From Bacteroidaceae bacterium (GTDB lineage: Bacteria > Bacteroidota > Bacteroidia > Bacteroidales > Bacteroidaceae): a stretch of 64,000 nucleotides of DNA. The notes beneath the pieces are model-generated. The model saw nothing but the letters and a program-made list of their open reading frames with translations, did not search any database and was not told the origin of the DNA. A program made the translations under genes and the position numbers. The stretch is taken from contig JAFTYI010000008.1 of NCBI GenBank assembly GCA_017464815.1, positions 1 to 64,000 on the forward strand. The letters are read 5' to 3'. Shown one piece after another: positions 7,052 to 16,800 of this stretch; within the stretch, counting starts at the first letter, position 1; every line of letters begins with the position of its first letter.

Positions 7052-8233
7052 ATGAAAAACTACCATTTCGTGGCAACAATTGCCATCAGCCTCATGTTGC
7101 TTTGCTCATGCAACAGCTGTAGCCAAGAGGACTCCCCCGTAAAGAAACCGCAAACGGAAGTACCCGCCGACAGCATCCCCCCTCAAGAAGAGCCTTCGGA
7201 CACCACGGGCTCAGGCAACGTGCCCTCGGACACTACCACCACCGCAACGACCGCCTTTGCCAAAGGTGCCGACCTCGGATGGGTGACCGAGATGGAGGAC
7301 GATGGCATCGTCTTCTACAACAGCGAGGGGAAAGCCACCGACTGCTTTGAGCTGATGAAACAGTTGGGAATGAACGCCGTACGCCTGCGAGTGTGGGTCA
7401 ATCCCGAAAAGGAGTATGCCAACTATTGCAACCTGCCCGACGTGTTGGTAAAAGCCCGACGCGCCAAGGCACTGGGCATGGACGTGATGATTGATTTCCA
7501 CTATAGCGACTGGTTTGCCGACCCCAGCCACCAGACAACCCCATCGGCATGGGTTGGCAAGAGCCTGGCCGAGGTGAAGCAGGCCTTGACGGAGCACACA
7601 AAAAAGGTGTTGAACGCCCTGAAGGCTGAAGACATCATCCCCCGCTGGGTGCAGGTGGGCAACGAGACGCGCAACGGCATGTTGCACCCCTACGGCCAAT
7701 TGTGGGACAATGCCGGCAACACGGAAAACGGCTGGCCTAACTACGTGGCCCTGAGCAACGCCGGATACGACGCCGTAAAGGCCGTGTTGCCCGAGACACA
7801 GGTCATTGTCCACATCGACAACGCGTGGGACAACAACGACTGGTGGTTCAACCAATTCATCAAGTTGGGTGGAAAGATGGACATCATCGGCCTCTCACAC
7901 TATCCGCAGACAACCTCCAAGGGTTGGAAGGAGATAAACGACCTGGCACTGGCGCACATCGCCAAATGGGCCAAGGCATATGCCAAGCCGGTGATGGTGT
8001 GTGAGGTGGGTGTGAAGACCGAAGCCGACGAAACACTGGCGGCCACCGTGCTGACCGACTTCATGACTCGTGTCAAGACGTTGGACGAATGCTTGGGCGT
8101 TTTCTACTGGGAGCCTCAGGAGCATGGCTGGTGGAAGCCCGAAATCTACACCAAACTCGGATGGGACGCCTACAACATGGGAGCCTTCAACATGGACGGA
8201 CGCCCATCGGCTGTCATGAAGGCATTTGAGTAA
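7052..8233 (+). CDS. GH53 endo-beta-1,4-galactanase, lipoprotein
   Basis: This 393-aa enzyme has a lipoprotein signal ending in LLCSC and a Ser/Thr/Pro-rich linker. A GH53 TIM barrel follows from about residue 67 (KGADLGWVTEME). GH53 landmarks visible are MNAVRLRVWVNP, VMIDFHYSDWFADP, WVQVGNETRNGM with the acid/base Glu, MDIIGLSHYP, and KPVMVCEVG with the nucleophile Glu. It should cut beta-1,4-galactan side chains of pectin, probably at the cell surface. The start at ATG 7052 is chosen because the upstream ATG precedes the promoter. It is divergent from lacI with a shared operator, and no SusC/SusD pair is nearby, so it may serve as an accessory enzyme to a locus elsewhere. Confidence 0.92.
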   Translation: MKNYHFVATIAISLMLLCSCNSCSQEDSPVKKPQTEVPADSIPPQEEPSDTTGSGNVPSDTTTTATTAFAKGADLGWVTEMEDDGIVFYNSEGKATDCFELMKQLGMNAVRLRVWVNPEKEYANYCNLPDVLVKARRAKALGMDVMIDFHYSDWFADPSHQTTPSAWVGKSLAEVKQALTEHTKKVLNALKAEDIIPRWVQVGNETRNGMLHPYGQLWDNAGNTENGWPNYVALSNAGYDAVKAVLPETQVIVHIDNAWDNNDWWFNQFIKLGGKMDIIGLSHYPQTTSKGWKEINDLALAHIAKWAKAYAKPVMVCEVGVKTEADETLAATVLTDFMTRVKTLDECLGVFYWEPQEHGWWKPEIYTKLGWDAYNMGAFNMDGRPSAVMKAFE

Positions 8234-8305
8234 ATATATACTTCGAAAAGGGAAGAGATTATCTGCGTTATCTGCGGATAAGAAATTGAATGACAGCTTT
8301 TTTGG

Positions 8306-8346
8306 AAGACATCCCGGCGTCACGAGAAATGACGTCGGGATGTCTT
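8306..8346 (+). terminator. Hairpin terminator after GH53
   Basis: AAGACATCCCGGCGTC pairs with GACGTCGGGATGTCTT around a 9-nt loop. The downstream side has only a weak T-run, but the upstream TTTTTT would serve the opposite strand. Confidence 0.6.
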
Positions 8347-8351
8347 GTATA

Positions 8352-8490
8352 ATGAGGGCGGGCTGTCACGTGTGATGAGACCGAGACCTCACGTGTAATG
8401 AGACCGAGACCTCATGTATAATGAGACCGAGGCCTCACGTATGATGAGACCTCGGTGTCATGTATGAAGAGACCGAGGTCTCATTTTTTA
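8352..8490. repeat. Six-unit 23-bp tandem repeat array
   Basis: Units beginning ATGAGACC start at 8375, 8398, 8421, 8444 and (diverged) 8467, each exactly 23 bp apart, with a further diverged unit before 8375. Units contain the near-palindrome GAGACCGAGGTCTC. The array lies between the convergent GH53 and M13 genes. Confidence 0.9.
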
Positions 8491-8507
8491 CCACTGATTT
8501 TAGCGAT

Positions 8508-10541
8508 TTACCAGATGGTCACGCGCTCGGCCTTGGGGACAAAGAGGCTGTCCTGCTCGGTGATGCCGAAGGCTTCGTACCAGGCATCGATGTGGGGCAG
8601 GGCACCGTTTACGCGCCACTCGCCCAAGGAGTGGGGGTCGCTCTTCGTGCGGCGGTGCATCTCGGCCTCGCGGATGTTGCCGGCCCACAGGTTGGCATAA
8701 GCGATGAAGAAGCGCTGCTCGGGGGTGAAGCCGTCCTTGTCGGCAAGGGGAGCGTCGGCCGTGGCATTCTTCAGGGCTTGGAAGGCCACCATCAGACCTC
8801 CGTGGTCGGCCAGGTTCTCGCCGAGGGTGAGTTTGCCGTTACCCATGAGGCCGGGGAGAATCTCGATGTTGCTGAAGAAGTCGTCCATCACCTGAGCACG
8901 GGCCATGAAGCGCTCGGCATCCTCGGCAGTCCACCAGTCGCGCAGGTTACCCTCCTTGTCGAAGCGGCGGCCTGAGTCGTCGAATCCGTGAGTCATCTCA
9001 TGACCAATCACTACACCGATACCGCCGTAGTTGAAGGCATCGTCGGCCGCCATGTCGAAGAAGGGCGGTTGCAGGATGGCAGCGGGGAAACAGATTTCGT
9101 TGGTCGTGGGGTTGTAGTAGGCGTTCACCGTCTGGGGAGTGATGAACCACTCGTCGCGGTCAACGGGCTTGTTGTAGTTGCGAGCCACCATGTCGCGCAT
9201 CTCCCACTCGCTGATGCGGCGCACGTTGGCCAGGTAAGAGTCGTCGGCAATCTCCAGCGACGAGTAGTCCTTCCACTTGTCGGGATAGCCCACCTTCACG
9301 TAGAAGGTATTCAGTTTCTCGATGGCTGCGGCCTTGGTGCTGTCGCTCATCCAGTCCTGTGCCATGATGCGCTCGCCCAGTGCCACTTGCAGGTTCTTCA
9401 CGAGGTTCACCATGCGCTCCTTGGCCTCGGCGGGGAAGTATTTCTTCACGTACATTTCGCCCACGGCCTCGCCGAGTGAGCCGTTCACCACGCCGATGGC
9501 ACGCTTCCAGCGGGGCTGCTGCTCCTTGCGGCCGGAGATGACCTTGCCGAAGAAGTCGAACTGTGCATCGCGCACCTCATCGCTCAGGTAGTTGGCGGCC
9601 GAATTGATGGTCTTCCACTCGAGGAGCGACTTCAACTGCGCAACGGGCACGGTGGCCAAGACGTCGTTGATGGCCTTCAGCTGGTCGGGGTGTCCGAAGT
9701 CGAGCTGCTTCAAGTCAGTGATGCCCATGGTGGCAAAGAAGTTGTCCCACTGGATGTCGGGGCAGAGGGTCTTCACCTCGTCGAGCGTCATCTTCTTGTA
9801 GTTGGCCTCGGGGTCGCGCATCTCGGTAGCGCTCTTGAAGCTTGTGGCCAAGCGGGTCTCGATGGTCATCACATCGTTCATCTTGCGCTGGGCCTCGGCC
9901 TCGGTGTTGCCGAAGAGTTGGAACATGCGTACGAGGTGAGCCTGAAACTTGGTGCGGATATCCACGGTCTTCTCATCGCTGTCGATGTAGTAGTCGCGCT
10001 GTCCGAGCGAGAGTCCGCCCTGACCGATGCTGACGAGGTTGTTCTTGCTGTCCTTGGCATCGGCGCCCACGTAGAAGCTGAACATGCGGCCCATGCCCTT
10101 GAGGTGCATGTCGAAGAGCAATGCCTGCAACTCGTCGCGCGTCTGGACGGCTCTCACCTTGTCGAGGTCGGCCTTCAGCGGCTCGATGCCCTGGGTATTC
10201 TGCTTGGTGCTGTCCATCACCACGTTGTAGAGGGTGCCAATCTTCTGACCCACGCTGCCTGCCTCATGCGTCTGGGCAGCCAGTTCGTTCAGCAGGCTCT
10301 TCACCTGCTCCACACTCAGTTCGTCCAACGCCTCGAAGCTGCCGAAGCGTGCATACTCGTCGCGCAAGGGGTGAGAGTCTATCCATCCGCCACAGGCGTA
10401 GCGGTAGAAGTCGGTGCCCGGTGCCACGGTGGTGTCCATGTTGGCCACGTCGATGCCTGATGTCATTGCCTTTTCTCCTTTCTGATTACAGCCCGTTGCC
10501 AACATGCCCATGGCGGCAAGGGCCAATACATACTTTTTCAT
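8508..10541 (-). CDS. M13-family zinc metallopeptidase (neprilysin/PepO-like), lipoprotein
   Basis: The 677-aa protein starts MKKYVLALAAMGMLATGC, a lipoprotein signal with lipobox ATGC. The M13 fold follows: PGTDFYRYACGGWIDSHPL at the N-terminus, NAYYNPTTNEICFPAAILQPPF before the active site, GHEMTHGFDDSGRRFD with the zinc-binding HExxH, and LGENLADHGG supplying the third ligand Glu. It ends with the conserved CxxW-type tail (KAERVTIW, Cys lost). M13 enzymes cleave oligopeptides outside the cytoplasm. A longer reading from 10730 would cross the promoter at 10594-10601, so ATG 10541 is preferred. It is divergent from the 5'-nucleotidase gene. Confidence 0.93.
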   Translation of the reverse strand: MKKYVLALAAMGMLATGCNQKGEKAMTSGIDVANMDTTVAPGTDFYRYACGGWIDSHPLRDEYARFGSFEALDELSVEQVKSLLNELAAQTHEAGSVGQKIGTLYNVVMDSTKQNTQGIEPLKADLDKVRAVQTRDELQALLFDMHLKGMGRMFSFYVGADAKDSKNNLVSIGQGGLSLGQRDYYIDSDEKTVDIRTKFQAHLVRMFQLFGNTEAEAQRKMNDVMTIETRLATSFKSATEMRDPEANYKKMTLDEVKTLCPDIQWDNFFATMGITDLKQLDFGHPDQLKAINDVLATVPVAQLKSLLEWKTINSAANYLSDEVRDAQFDFFGKVISGRKEQQPRWKRAIGVVNGSLGEAVGEMYVKKYFPAEAKERMVNLVKNLQVALGERIMAQDWMSDSTKAAAIEKLNTFYVKVGYPDKWKDYSSLEIADDSYLANVRRISEWEMRDMVARNYNKPVDRDEWFITPQTVNAYYNPTTNEICFPAAILQPPFFDMAADDAFNYGGIGVVIGHEMTHGFDDSGRRFDKEGNLRDWWTAEDAERFMARAQVMDDFFSNIEILPGLMGNGKLTLGENLADHGGLMVAFQALKNATADAPLADKDGFTPEQRFFIAYANLWAGNIREAEMHRRTKSDPHSLGEWRVNGALPHIDAWYEAFGITEQDSLFVPKAERVTIW

Positions 10542-10593
10542 TTTCTCTCTCTGTTTATCGTTAATTATATTAGTGATTTTCACAATTTGGGCG

Positions 10594-10601
10594 CGAAGGT
10601 A
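10594..10601 (-). promoter_or_regulatory. -7 element of the M13 peptidase gene
   Basis: TACCTTCG on the minus strand differs from TAnnTTTG at one base and lies 52 nt before the chosen ATG at 10541. Confidence 0.45.
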
Positions 10602-10624
10602 CTCATTTTTATCGAATAAATGGT

Positions 10625-10632
10625 TACCTTTG
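10625..10632 (+). promoter_or_regulatory. -7 element of the 5'-nucleotidase gene
   Basis: TACCTTTG fits the consensus and lies 39 nt before ATG 10672, which is why that start is chosen over the open frame reaching back to 10504. Confidence 0.65.
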
Positions 10633-10671
10633 CCGCATTGTTTAGCACAATATAACAAAGAGAGAGAGAGA

Positions 10672-12315
10672 ATGAAGATGAACAAATGGATATCAATCTG
10701 TTGCCTGCTGTGGCTGACGGTGTGCTGCACCGGATGCGAGGAGAACAGCCAGGGGACTGCCCTACCCGATGTGCCCGAGAGGCCGGTGGTGATACTTTAT
10801 GAAAACGATGTGCACTGCGCCGTCGACGGCTATGCGCGGTTGGCGACTTTGAAGAGCGAGCAGGAGGCTGTGACACCCTACGTCAGCACCGTGTCGTGTG
10901 GCGACTTCGTGCAGGGCGACCTGGTGGGGTCGGTGTCGCGTGGCGAATACATTGCGGACATCATGAACCGGGTGGGATACGACGCGGTGGCACCGGGTAA
11001 CCACGAGTTCGACTTCGGCATGGAGCAGTTGTTTGCCTTGGCGAAGCGGCTGGAGGCCACTACGGTGTGTGCCAACCTGCGCGACCTGCGCACCGGGAAG
11101 CCGGTCTTCGCCCCCTATCGCCTCATCAGCTACGGACAGGCGGACGTGGCCTTCATCGGCCTGCTCACCACCGAGACGTCCACCAGCACCTCGCCCCTCA
11201 CCTATCGCGACGAGGCGGGCAACCTCATCTACGACTTCATGAAGGAGGAGTTCTACACCCACGCCCAACGGTGCATCGACGAGGCACGCGCCGAGGGGGC
11301 CGACTATGTGGTGGTGCTCTCCCACCTGGGCGACTATCCCAGCGAGGAGCACCCGACCTCGCTCAGCCTCGTAGCCCACACCACGGGCATCGACGTCGTG
11401 CTCGACGGGCACAGCCACAGCACCATCCCCGACACTACGCTGTATGACAAAGAGGGGAAGCCCGTGCTGCTCTCTTCCACAGGCACCAAGTTCCAACACA
11501 TCGGCCTGCTCACCATCGCCACCGACGGGTCGCTCAGCACCCGCCTCGTCCCCACGGAGGAGATTACGGCCGACGCCGGCGTGCAAGCCTTTGTAGAAGA
11601 GATAAAGGAGAAAGTCACGGAAGGAGGCCAGCGGGTGGTGGGCCTGAACACCGTGCCCCTCATCGCCACCGACGAGGCTGGCAACCGGCTGGTGCGCCTC
11701 CGGGAGATGCCGCTGGGCAACCTGTGCGCCGATGCCTTCTGCCACACACTGAACACCGACGTGGCCATGGTCAATGGCGGAGGCATCCGGGCCGACCTGC
11801 CCACGGGGGAGGTGACTTTCAACGACCTGATAACCCTCTTCCCCTTCGGCAACACCCTCTGCACAGCCACCCTCACGGGGCAACAACTGGCCGACGCGCT
11901 GGAGGTCTCCGTCCGACTCCTGCCCCAGGAGAACGGCAGCTTCATGCAGGTGAGCGGCCTCCGCTTCGAGGTGGACAGTTCCCTGCCCTCGCCCGTTGTC
12001 CTCGATGAAGAAGGCCTCTTCTCCCACCTCAGCCCCGACTTGCCCCGCCGCGTGAGCCATATATATATAAGGAATAGGGAGAGCGGCGAATACCTCCCCC
12101 TTGAGCCGGAAAGGAGGTACACCCTCGCCAGCTTCGACTACCAGCTGAAGGAGCTGGGAAACGAGGGCATCTTCCGCCACACCGTGCTGAAGGAGGACGA
12201 CCTGGGGCTGGACGTGGAAATCCTCTCCACCTACATCGAGCAATCCCTCGGCGGCACCATCGGTGCCCCCTATGACAAGACGGAGGGGAGAATCACTATC
12301 GGACAATCATTATAA
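10672..12315 (+). CDS. 5'-nucleotidase / metallophosphatase, lipoprotein (UshA-like)
   Basis: The 547-aa protein has a lipoprotein signal ending in CCTGC. The N-terminal metallophosphatase domain has the dinuclear-metal motifs YENDVHC, SCGDFVQGD, GNHEFDFG, VVVLSHLGD and VLDGHSHST. The C-terminal 5'-nucleotidase domain has VNGGGIRADLPTGEVTFNDL and FPFGNTL. Family members release phosphate and nucleosides from nucleotides outside the cytoplasm. It is read divergently from the M13 peptidase and followed by a 26-bp inverted repeat and a terminator. The codons for HIYIR near 12060 are unusually AT-rich for this gene. Confidence 0.93.
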   Translation: MKMNKWISICCLLWLTVCCTGCEENSQGTALPDVPERPVVILYENDVHCAVDGYARLATLKSEQEAVTPYVSTVSCGDFVQGDLVGSVSRGEYIADIMNRVGYDAVAPGNHEFDFGMEQLFALAKRLEATTVCANLRDLRTGKPVFAPYRLISYGQADVAFIGLLTTETSTSTSPLTYRDEAGNLIYDFMKEEFYTHAQRCIDEARAEGADYVVVLSHLGDYPSEEHPTSLSLVAHTTGIDVVLDGHSHSTIPDTTLYDKEGKPVLLSSTGTKFQHIGLLTIATDGSLSTRLVPTEEITADAGVQAFVEEIKEKVTEGGQRVVGLNTVPLIATDEAGNRLVRLREMPLGNLCADAFCHTLNTDVAMVNGGGIRADLPTGEVTFNDLITLFPFGNTLCTATLTGQQLADALEVSVRLLPQENGSFMQVSGLRFEVDSSLPSPVVLDEEGLFSHLSPDLPRRVSHIYIRNRESGEYLPLEPERRYTLASFDYQLKELGNEGIFRHTVLKEDDLGLDVEILSTYIEQSLGGTIGAPYDKTEGRITIGQSL

Positions 12316-12319
12316 AACA

Positions 12320-12398
12320 GGCACGGATTACACGGATTAACACGGCTTTTATACCTGAAGAGTACATTCCTTCCGTGTTAATCCGTGAGATCCGTGCC
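12320..12398. repeat. Long inverted repeat after the 5'-nucleotidase
   Basis: GGCACGGAT..ACGGATTAACACGG (12320-12345) pairs with CCGTGTTAATCCGT..ATCCGTGCC (12373-12398). The arms are 26 nt with one 3-nt mismatch and the loop is 27 nt. Each arm also repeats ACGGAT internally. Confidence 0.8.
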
Positions 12399-12406
12399 TA
12401 AAACAC

Positions 12407-12435
12407 AAGAGGTGTGGCCTGTGCCACACCCTCTT
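12407..12435. terminator. Bidirectional terminator between the 5'-nucleotidase and the winged-helix gene
   Basis: AAGAGGTGTGG pairs with CCACACCCTCTT (one bulge). CTTTT follows on the plus strand, and TGTGTTTT follows on the minus strand. Confidence 0.7.
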
Positions 12436-12439
12436 CTTT

Positions 12440-12616
12440 TCACTTCGCCTGCCACTTGCAGCGCACGGGTGAGAAAATCTTCTCCTCCTTCTTCAGCGTG
12501 GCCATAGCCTTGTCCACGTCCTTCTTGTCGAGGCCGGTCTCCTTGGCCAGTGTGGTGGCGTTCACGGGAGCATCCAGCTCCTTCATCTTTGCCAATACGA
12601 TTTCTACGGTGTCCAT
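12440..12616 (-). CDS. Small winged-helix (MarR-like) protein, 58 aa
   Basis: The frame encodes 58 residues starting MDTVEIVLAKMKELDAP, with VNATTLAKETGLDKKDVDKA as a helix-turn-helix and FSPVRCKWQAK as the wing and tail. It is a minimal winged-helix domain, and I recall similar stand-alone proteins of about 60 aa as common in Bacteroides. It has its own -7 element upstream and a strong terminator after the stop. The role is unknown, probably nucleic-acid binding. A stretch matching its last six codons recurs at 17071-17110. Confidence 0.75.
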   Translation of the reverse strand: MDTVEIVLAKMKELDAPVNATTLAKETGLDKKDVDKAMATLKKEEKIFSPVRCKWQAK

Positions 12617-12656
12617 AATCTTACTGTGTTATCTTTACGGGTTAATATTACGGGTG

Positions 12657-12664
12657 CAAAAGTA
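12657..12664 (-). promoter_or_regulatory. -7 element of the 58-aa winged-helix gene
   Basis: TACTTTTG on the minus strand lies 41 nt upstream of ATG 12616. Confidence 0.6.
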
Positions 12665-12756
12665 GGCATTCTTGGGGAGAAATCCAAATTATCGAAGCCA
12701 TTCGTTCACACAAACGGATGCCCCACGCCCCTACGTCGGGGAGAGGGCTACCGTCC

Positions 12757-12894
12757 CATAGGGGAGCAAGCCATCATCCCACAGGGGAACAAGCCATCAT
12801 CCCACAGGGAAGCAAACCATCATCACATAGGGAAGCAAACCATCATCCCACAGGGGAATAAACAGGTATCACATATGTGAGGAAACTGTGGCGA
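12757..12894. repeat. Six-unit 23-bp tandem repeat array
   Basis: Units opening CATAGGGGA or CACAGGGGA start at 12757, 12780, 12803, 12826 and 12849, with a diverged unit at 12872. Every step is exactly 23 bp. The array lies in the divergent gap between the winged-helix and HU-like genes. Confidence 0.9.
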
Positions 12895-12910
12895 CATTGT
12901 GCCCCTAGAT

Positions 12911-13005
12911 TAAAACCAAAGCTTGGTTTAAGAAATTCAAAGTTGGAATCAAGAAGTTCAAACCTTGGGTCAAGTAAACAAAATCATGGGGTAAATAAAA
13001 TAATC
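12911..13005. repeat. Degenerate 20-22-bp repeat stretch
   Basis: Four weakly similar units around TTCAAA-TTGG (TTGG-like cores at 12923, 12943, 12965 and about 12986) follow the 23-bp array directly. The step varies from 20 to 22 bp, so this is the weakest of the arrays. Confidence 0.45.
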
Positions 13006-13039
13006 CGCCCTTATGCTTGTTTATATGCCGACATCTTTG

Positions 13040-13047
13040 TACTTTTG
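13040..13047 (+). promoter_or_regulatory. -7 element of the HU-like / GH106 operon
   Basis: TACTTTTG fits TAnnTTTG. It implies a leader of about 140 nt before ATG 13196. Confidence 0.55.
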
Positions 13048-13195
13048 TCCCCGTGGAGAGGAATGTTCCCTACGGGAGGGTGACAGAGGCACCTTGCGGA
13101 TGTTGCGGCCACGCCCTGCCCGAGGAGGGGAAGGAGGATGTGCCCGCGGGCAAATCGGAGAGTTACGGAACAAAATCATTATCAAACATATACCT

Positions 13196-13831
13196 ATGGC
13201 AAAGTACATCAAACAGGAGATGCCCGACATGGCGGGCACGGGAGAGCGGAAGGCCTACTACCGCATGAAGACGGAGCGGCACTTTGATGCGACGCAGTTT
13301 GTCAAGTGGATGACGCGCAACGGCGGCATCGGGCGCGGCGACGCGATGAGGGTGCTGATGAAGGCGTCGGAGGCAATGGCAGAGCTGCTGGCAATGGGCA
13401 TCTCGGTGGACATCGAGGGGTTCGGCTCGTTCAGGGCCACCATCGGGGTGAAGAAGGGCAAGGAGATGGACACGCTGGAGGGCGACGGGCAGAAGCGCAA
13501 CGCCTCGAGCCTGTGTGTCAACGGGGTGCTCTTCCGGGCCGACAAGGAGCTGGTGAGGGAAATCAACCAGAGGTGCCAACTGGAGCGCGGCGGCGTGAGG
13601 CGGCTCCACCGCTCGCCCTACACGCCTGAGGAGCGGCGGCAGCTGGCCCTGAGGTTCATCGAGCGCGAGGGCTTCATGCACGTCTATGACTATGCCGCCC
13701 TGACCAAGCTGTCGGCCACCACGGCGGGACGCGAGCTGAGGGCGCTGAGGGACGACCCCACCTCGGGCATCACCACCCGGGGGTACGGCACGGCCAAGGT
13801 GTATGTGAAAGCAAAGGAGGAGCAGAGATGA
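13196..13831 (+). CDS. HU-family DNA-binding protein with C-terminal extension
   Basis: The 211-aa protein has an HU/IHF-like core at residues 25-120. HFDATQFVKWMTRNGGIGRGD and DIEGFGSFRATIGVKKG mark the helical body and the GFGSF-type turn of the HU-HIG class found in Bacteroidota. The last 70 residues (SPYTPEERRQLALRFIE through YGTAKVYVK) look like a winged-helix unit with a wing at TTRGYGTAKV, an unusual addition. ATG 13196 is chosen because the frame upstream runs over the promoter. Its stop overlaps the start of the GH106 gene (ATGA), so both are translated from one message. It could be a dedicated regulator of that enzyme, but this is inference. Confidence 0.75.
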   Translation: MAKYIKQEMPDMAGTGERKAYYRMKTERHFDATQFVKWMTRNGGIGRGDAMRVLMKASEAMAELLAMGISVDIEGFGSFRATIGVKKGKEMDTLEGDGQKRNASSLCVNGVLFRADKELVREINQRCQLERGGVRRLHRSPYTPEERRQLALRFIEREGFMHVYDYAALTKLSATTAGRELRALRDDPTSGITTRGYGTAKVYVKAKEEQR

Positions 13832-16800
13832 GGGCAGACACTTACGGTAACAACAGGAAGGCTGTGCGGAGAGCACGGATGCAGCGCCACCTGCCCATGT
13901 GGGCGTTGGCCCTGTGCCTGATGGGCAGTTGTCAGCAGTCATCGGCCCCGGCCGTCAGCGACGTGTATGCCGAGTTTCAACGCGTGCCCGACTCCACGCG
14001 CACCAAAGTATGGTGGTTTCATGGCGAGACGGCCACCACGCATGAAGGCATCACGGCCGACCTGGAGGCATTCCGCCAGGCCGGCGTGGGCGGAGTGGTC
14101 TATTACGACCAGGTGCATGGCAAGGCCGAGGGGGCCGACACCGTGTTCTCCACCGCATGGTGGGATGCCCTGAAGTTTGCCGCTTCCGAGGCCCGGCGGT
14201 TGGGGCTGACGTTTGAAATCAGCCTCTCCAACGGATATGTGGCCGGCGGCCCTTGGATAACAAAGGCACAGAGCATGAAGCGCCTCTGCCGAAGCGAAGT
14301 GGTGGTGAAGGGCGGAAGTGTCTACGACGGCGTGTTGCCACCCCCTTCGGCCGACGAGTTCTGGGATGTCAGGACACTGGCCTTCCCCGTCCCCGAAGAG
14401 GTGGAGTGGAAGACGCATGTGCTGATTGACCGAAGGGAAAGATTCGATGCTCCCACCAAGCTTGTCTATGACCTGAAGGCCCCCTTTACAGCCCGCTCGT
14501 TCACCTACAGCGAATACAATCCGGCCAAGCACCCCACCTTGTGCATGAATTGGCCGGGAAGTCCCAGCGACACCTTCTATGGCGACGGCTATGCCCAATA
14601 TCCGCCCGTGGGACAACTGGAGGCTTCGGACGATGGAGTGCACTATCGCAAGGTGTGCGACCTGCCAACGCTCTATCGGATGCACCATCGGGTGAAGACC
14701 CTCTCCTTTCCACCCGTCACAGCCCGCTATTTCCGCCTGAACCTGCATGATTGGGACCTGCCCGGAAGCCCCCGCCGGCTGGACTTGCGCAGCGCCGTCC
14801 TCTCGGCTCAGGCAATGACGGAGGCATGGGAAAGCCGCTCGGGCGTGGTGAGCGAATACATCGGCGAGAATCACACACCGCCCTACACCCGCCAAGAGGT
14901 CATCGACCCGGAACGAATCATTGACCTGACAGAAAGGCTGCAACCCGACGGACGACTCACATGGACAGCACCCGCTGATGGAAACAAGTGGGTCATCCTG
15001 CGGGTGGCACAGACCTCTACCCGCGGACGCACCAAACACGGCCGCCCAGGGCAGATGGGGCTGGAGTGCGACAAGTTGTCGGCCCAAGCCGCCCGGCTGC
15101 AGTGGAACAGTTTTGCACAAGCGATTATTGACACGTTGGCCAAGCACGACCTGAAACCCGCCGGTGTGGTGATGGACAGTCACGAAGTGGGCAGTCAGAA
15201 CTGGACACACGGCTATGAACAGGAGTTTGCCCGTTTGCAGGGCTACGACCTTACAGCCTACTTGCCAGCCTTGTTGGGATACGTGGTCGGCACAAGGGAG
15301 AAGAGCGAAGAGGTGCTGCTGCATCACCGTCAGACATTGGCCCACCTTGTAAACCACCGCTACTTTGCCACCCTCGACTCCATGGCCATGCAGGCAGGGG
15401 TGAACCTCACCGCCCAAGCGATGGGCAATGCCCAACACATGGTGTGCGACAACATAGCGGCCAAGGGCAGCGTGCGCCGTCCGCAAGGAGAGTTTTGGGC
15501 CAAGCACAATCATGGCAGCTACGACATCAAGGAAGTCTCCTCCGCCGCCCATCTCTACGGCAAGCAGATAGCCTCTGCCGAGGCATATACCGACGCCAAG
15601 TACAGCCAGTCGCTGGCCTATCTGAAGTCATTGGCCGATTACGCTTATGCCTTTCACTTGAACGAGTTTATGGTGTGTGCCAGTGCCTACCAGCCCTGGT
15701 TGGACAAGCGGCCGGGCAACACGGCCAACGGGCGTGAGTATTGCCTCAATCGCAACAACACCCAATGGCCTTTGAGCCGTGGCTTTTGGGACTATCAGTC
15801 ACGCTGTGCCTACCTGATGCGGCAAGGCACTCCCGTGGTGGATTTGTGCATCTATGCAGGAAGCGAACTCCCCATGAAACTGTTGTCGCACCGCCTGCCC
15901 CATATCCCCGAAGGGTACGATTGGGACATCTGCACTGACGATGCCTTGTTGCACATCCTTTCAGCCGACAATGGCCGGTTGGAAGCACGGGCAGGAATGG
16001 AGTACCAGGCGTTGGTGGTAGAGCGGCTGGCCCGCTTGACCGATGAGGCAGAAGCCAAGATTGCCAGGCTGAAGGAACAGGGTGTGCCGGTGTACGATGC
16101 CCGCATGGCCGGTGATGACGGATTGGACACCTTCCTGGACGAGAACGGCATCATGCCGGACGTGACGTCGGATAGCGGCAATGCCCCGGACAACCGGCTA
16201 CTCTTTGCCCATCGCACATGTGGGGATGCCGACATCTATTTCTTCTGCAACCATAGCGGGACGCCTTTCAAACAGTCCGTTTCCCTTCGCCAGTCCAAAG
16301 GGAAGGTTGCAGAATATTGGAATCCGGATGATGGCCATCGGTATTCGCTGAAGCATCGCACCCTTCCGGATGGCAATTTGGACGTGTGGCTTGCATTGGC
16401 CCCCTACGAAGCGGGCTTTGTGGTGACATATCCGGCAGGAGCAATGGACGAGCCAGCCCATTCCCGCACATGGGGAGATGAGGAACAGATTATCCCGATG
16501 AATCACGGCTGGCAGGTCAAGTTCATATCCCCCAACGACACCATACAAATCAATATGCCCACGCTGACAGACTGGCGGTCTGTTGACACATTGGCAATCA
16601 AAGGTGCATCACCGGCAATGTTGGAGAGGATAAAGCACCACTCGGGTACGGCTCGTTATAGCCGGTTGTTTGTGAAACCGTCGGTTGCAGATTCGGTCAA
16701 ACGTGTCTATCTGCGCATCAACGGATTACATACAGTGGCCCGAGTGAGGGTAAATGACGAGGATGCCGGACATCTGTGGTGTGCCCCCTGGGAAGTGGAC

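Noticed and set aside
8352..8490. CRISPR array
   Set aside because: Units are contiguous, with no unique spacers between repeats, and no cas gene is in the window. The same holds for the other 22-23-bp arrays.
10542..10730. Extended start for the M13 peptidase
   Set aside because: The extension overlaps the divergent promoters and would bury the lipoprotein signal starting MKKYVLALAA.
10762..12306. 514-aa frame opposite the 5'-nucleotidase
   Set aside because: Low-complexity Gly/Val/His composition typical of the antisense of a GC-rich gene; the plus-strand protein carries all metallophosphatase motifs.
12757..12894. Coding repeat protein in this array
   Set aside because: 23 bp is not a multiple of three, stops occur in the frames, and no signal for translation is present.
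13017..13195. Longer N-terminus for the HU-like protein
   Set aside because: The extra frame crosses the -7 element and leader, has an odd Arg/Pro-rich composition, and the family starts near MAKYIKQEM.
13939..15552. 537-aa frame opposite the GH106 gene
   Set aside because: Antisense shadow; no recognised domain, and the plus strand is a full GH106 protein.
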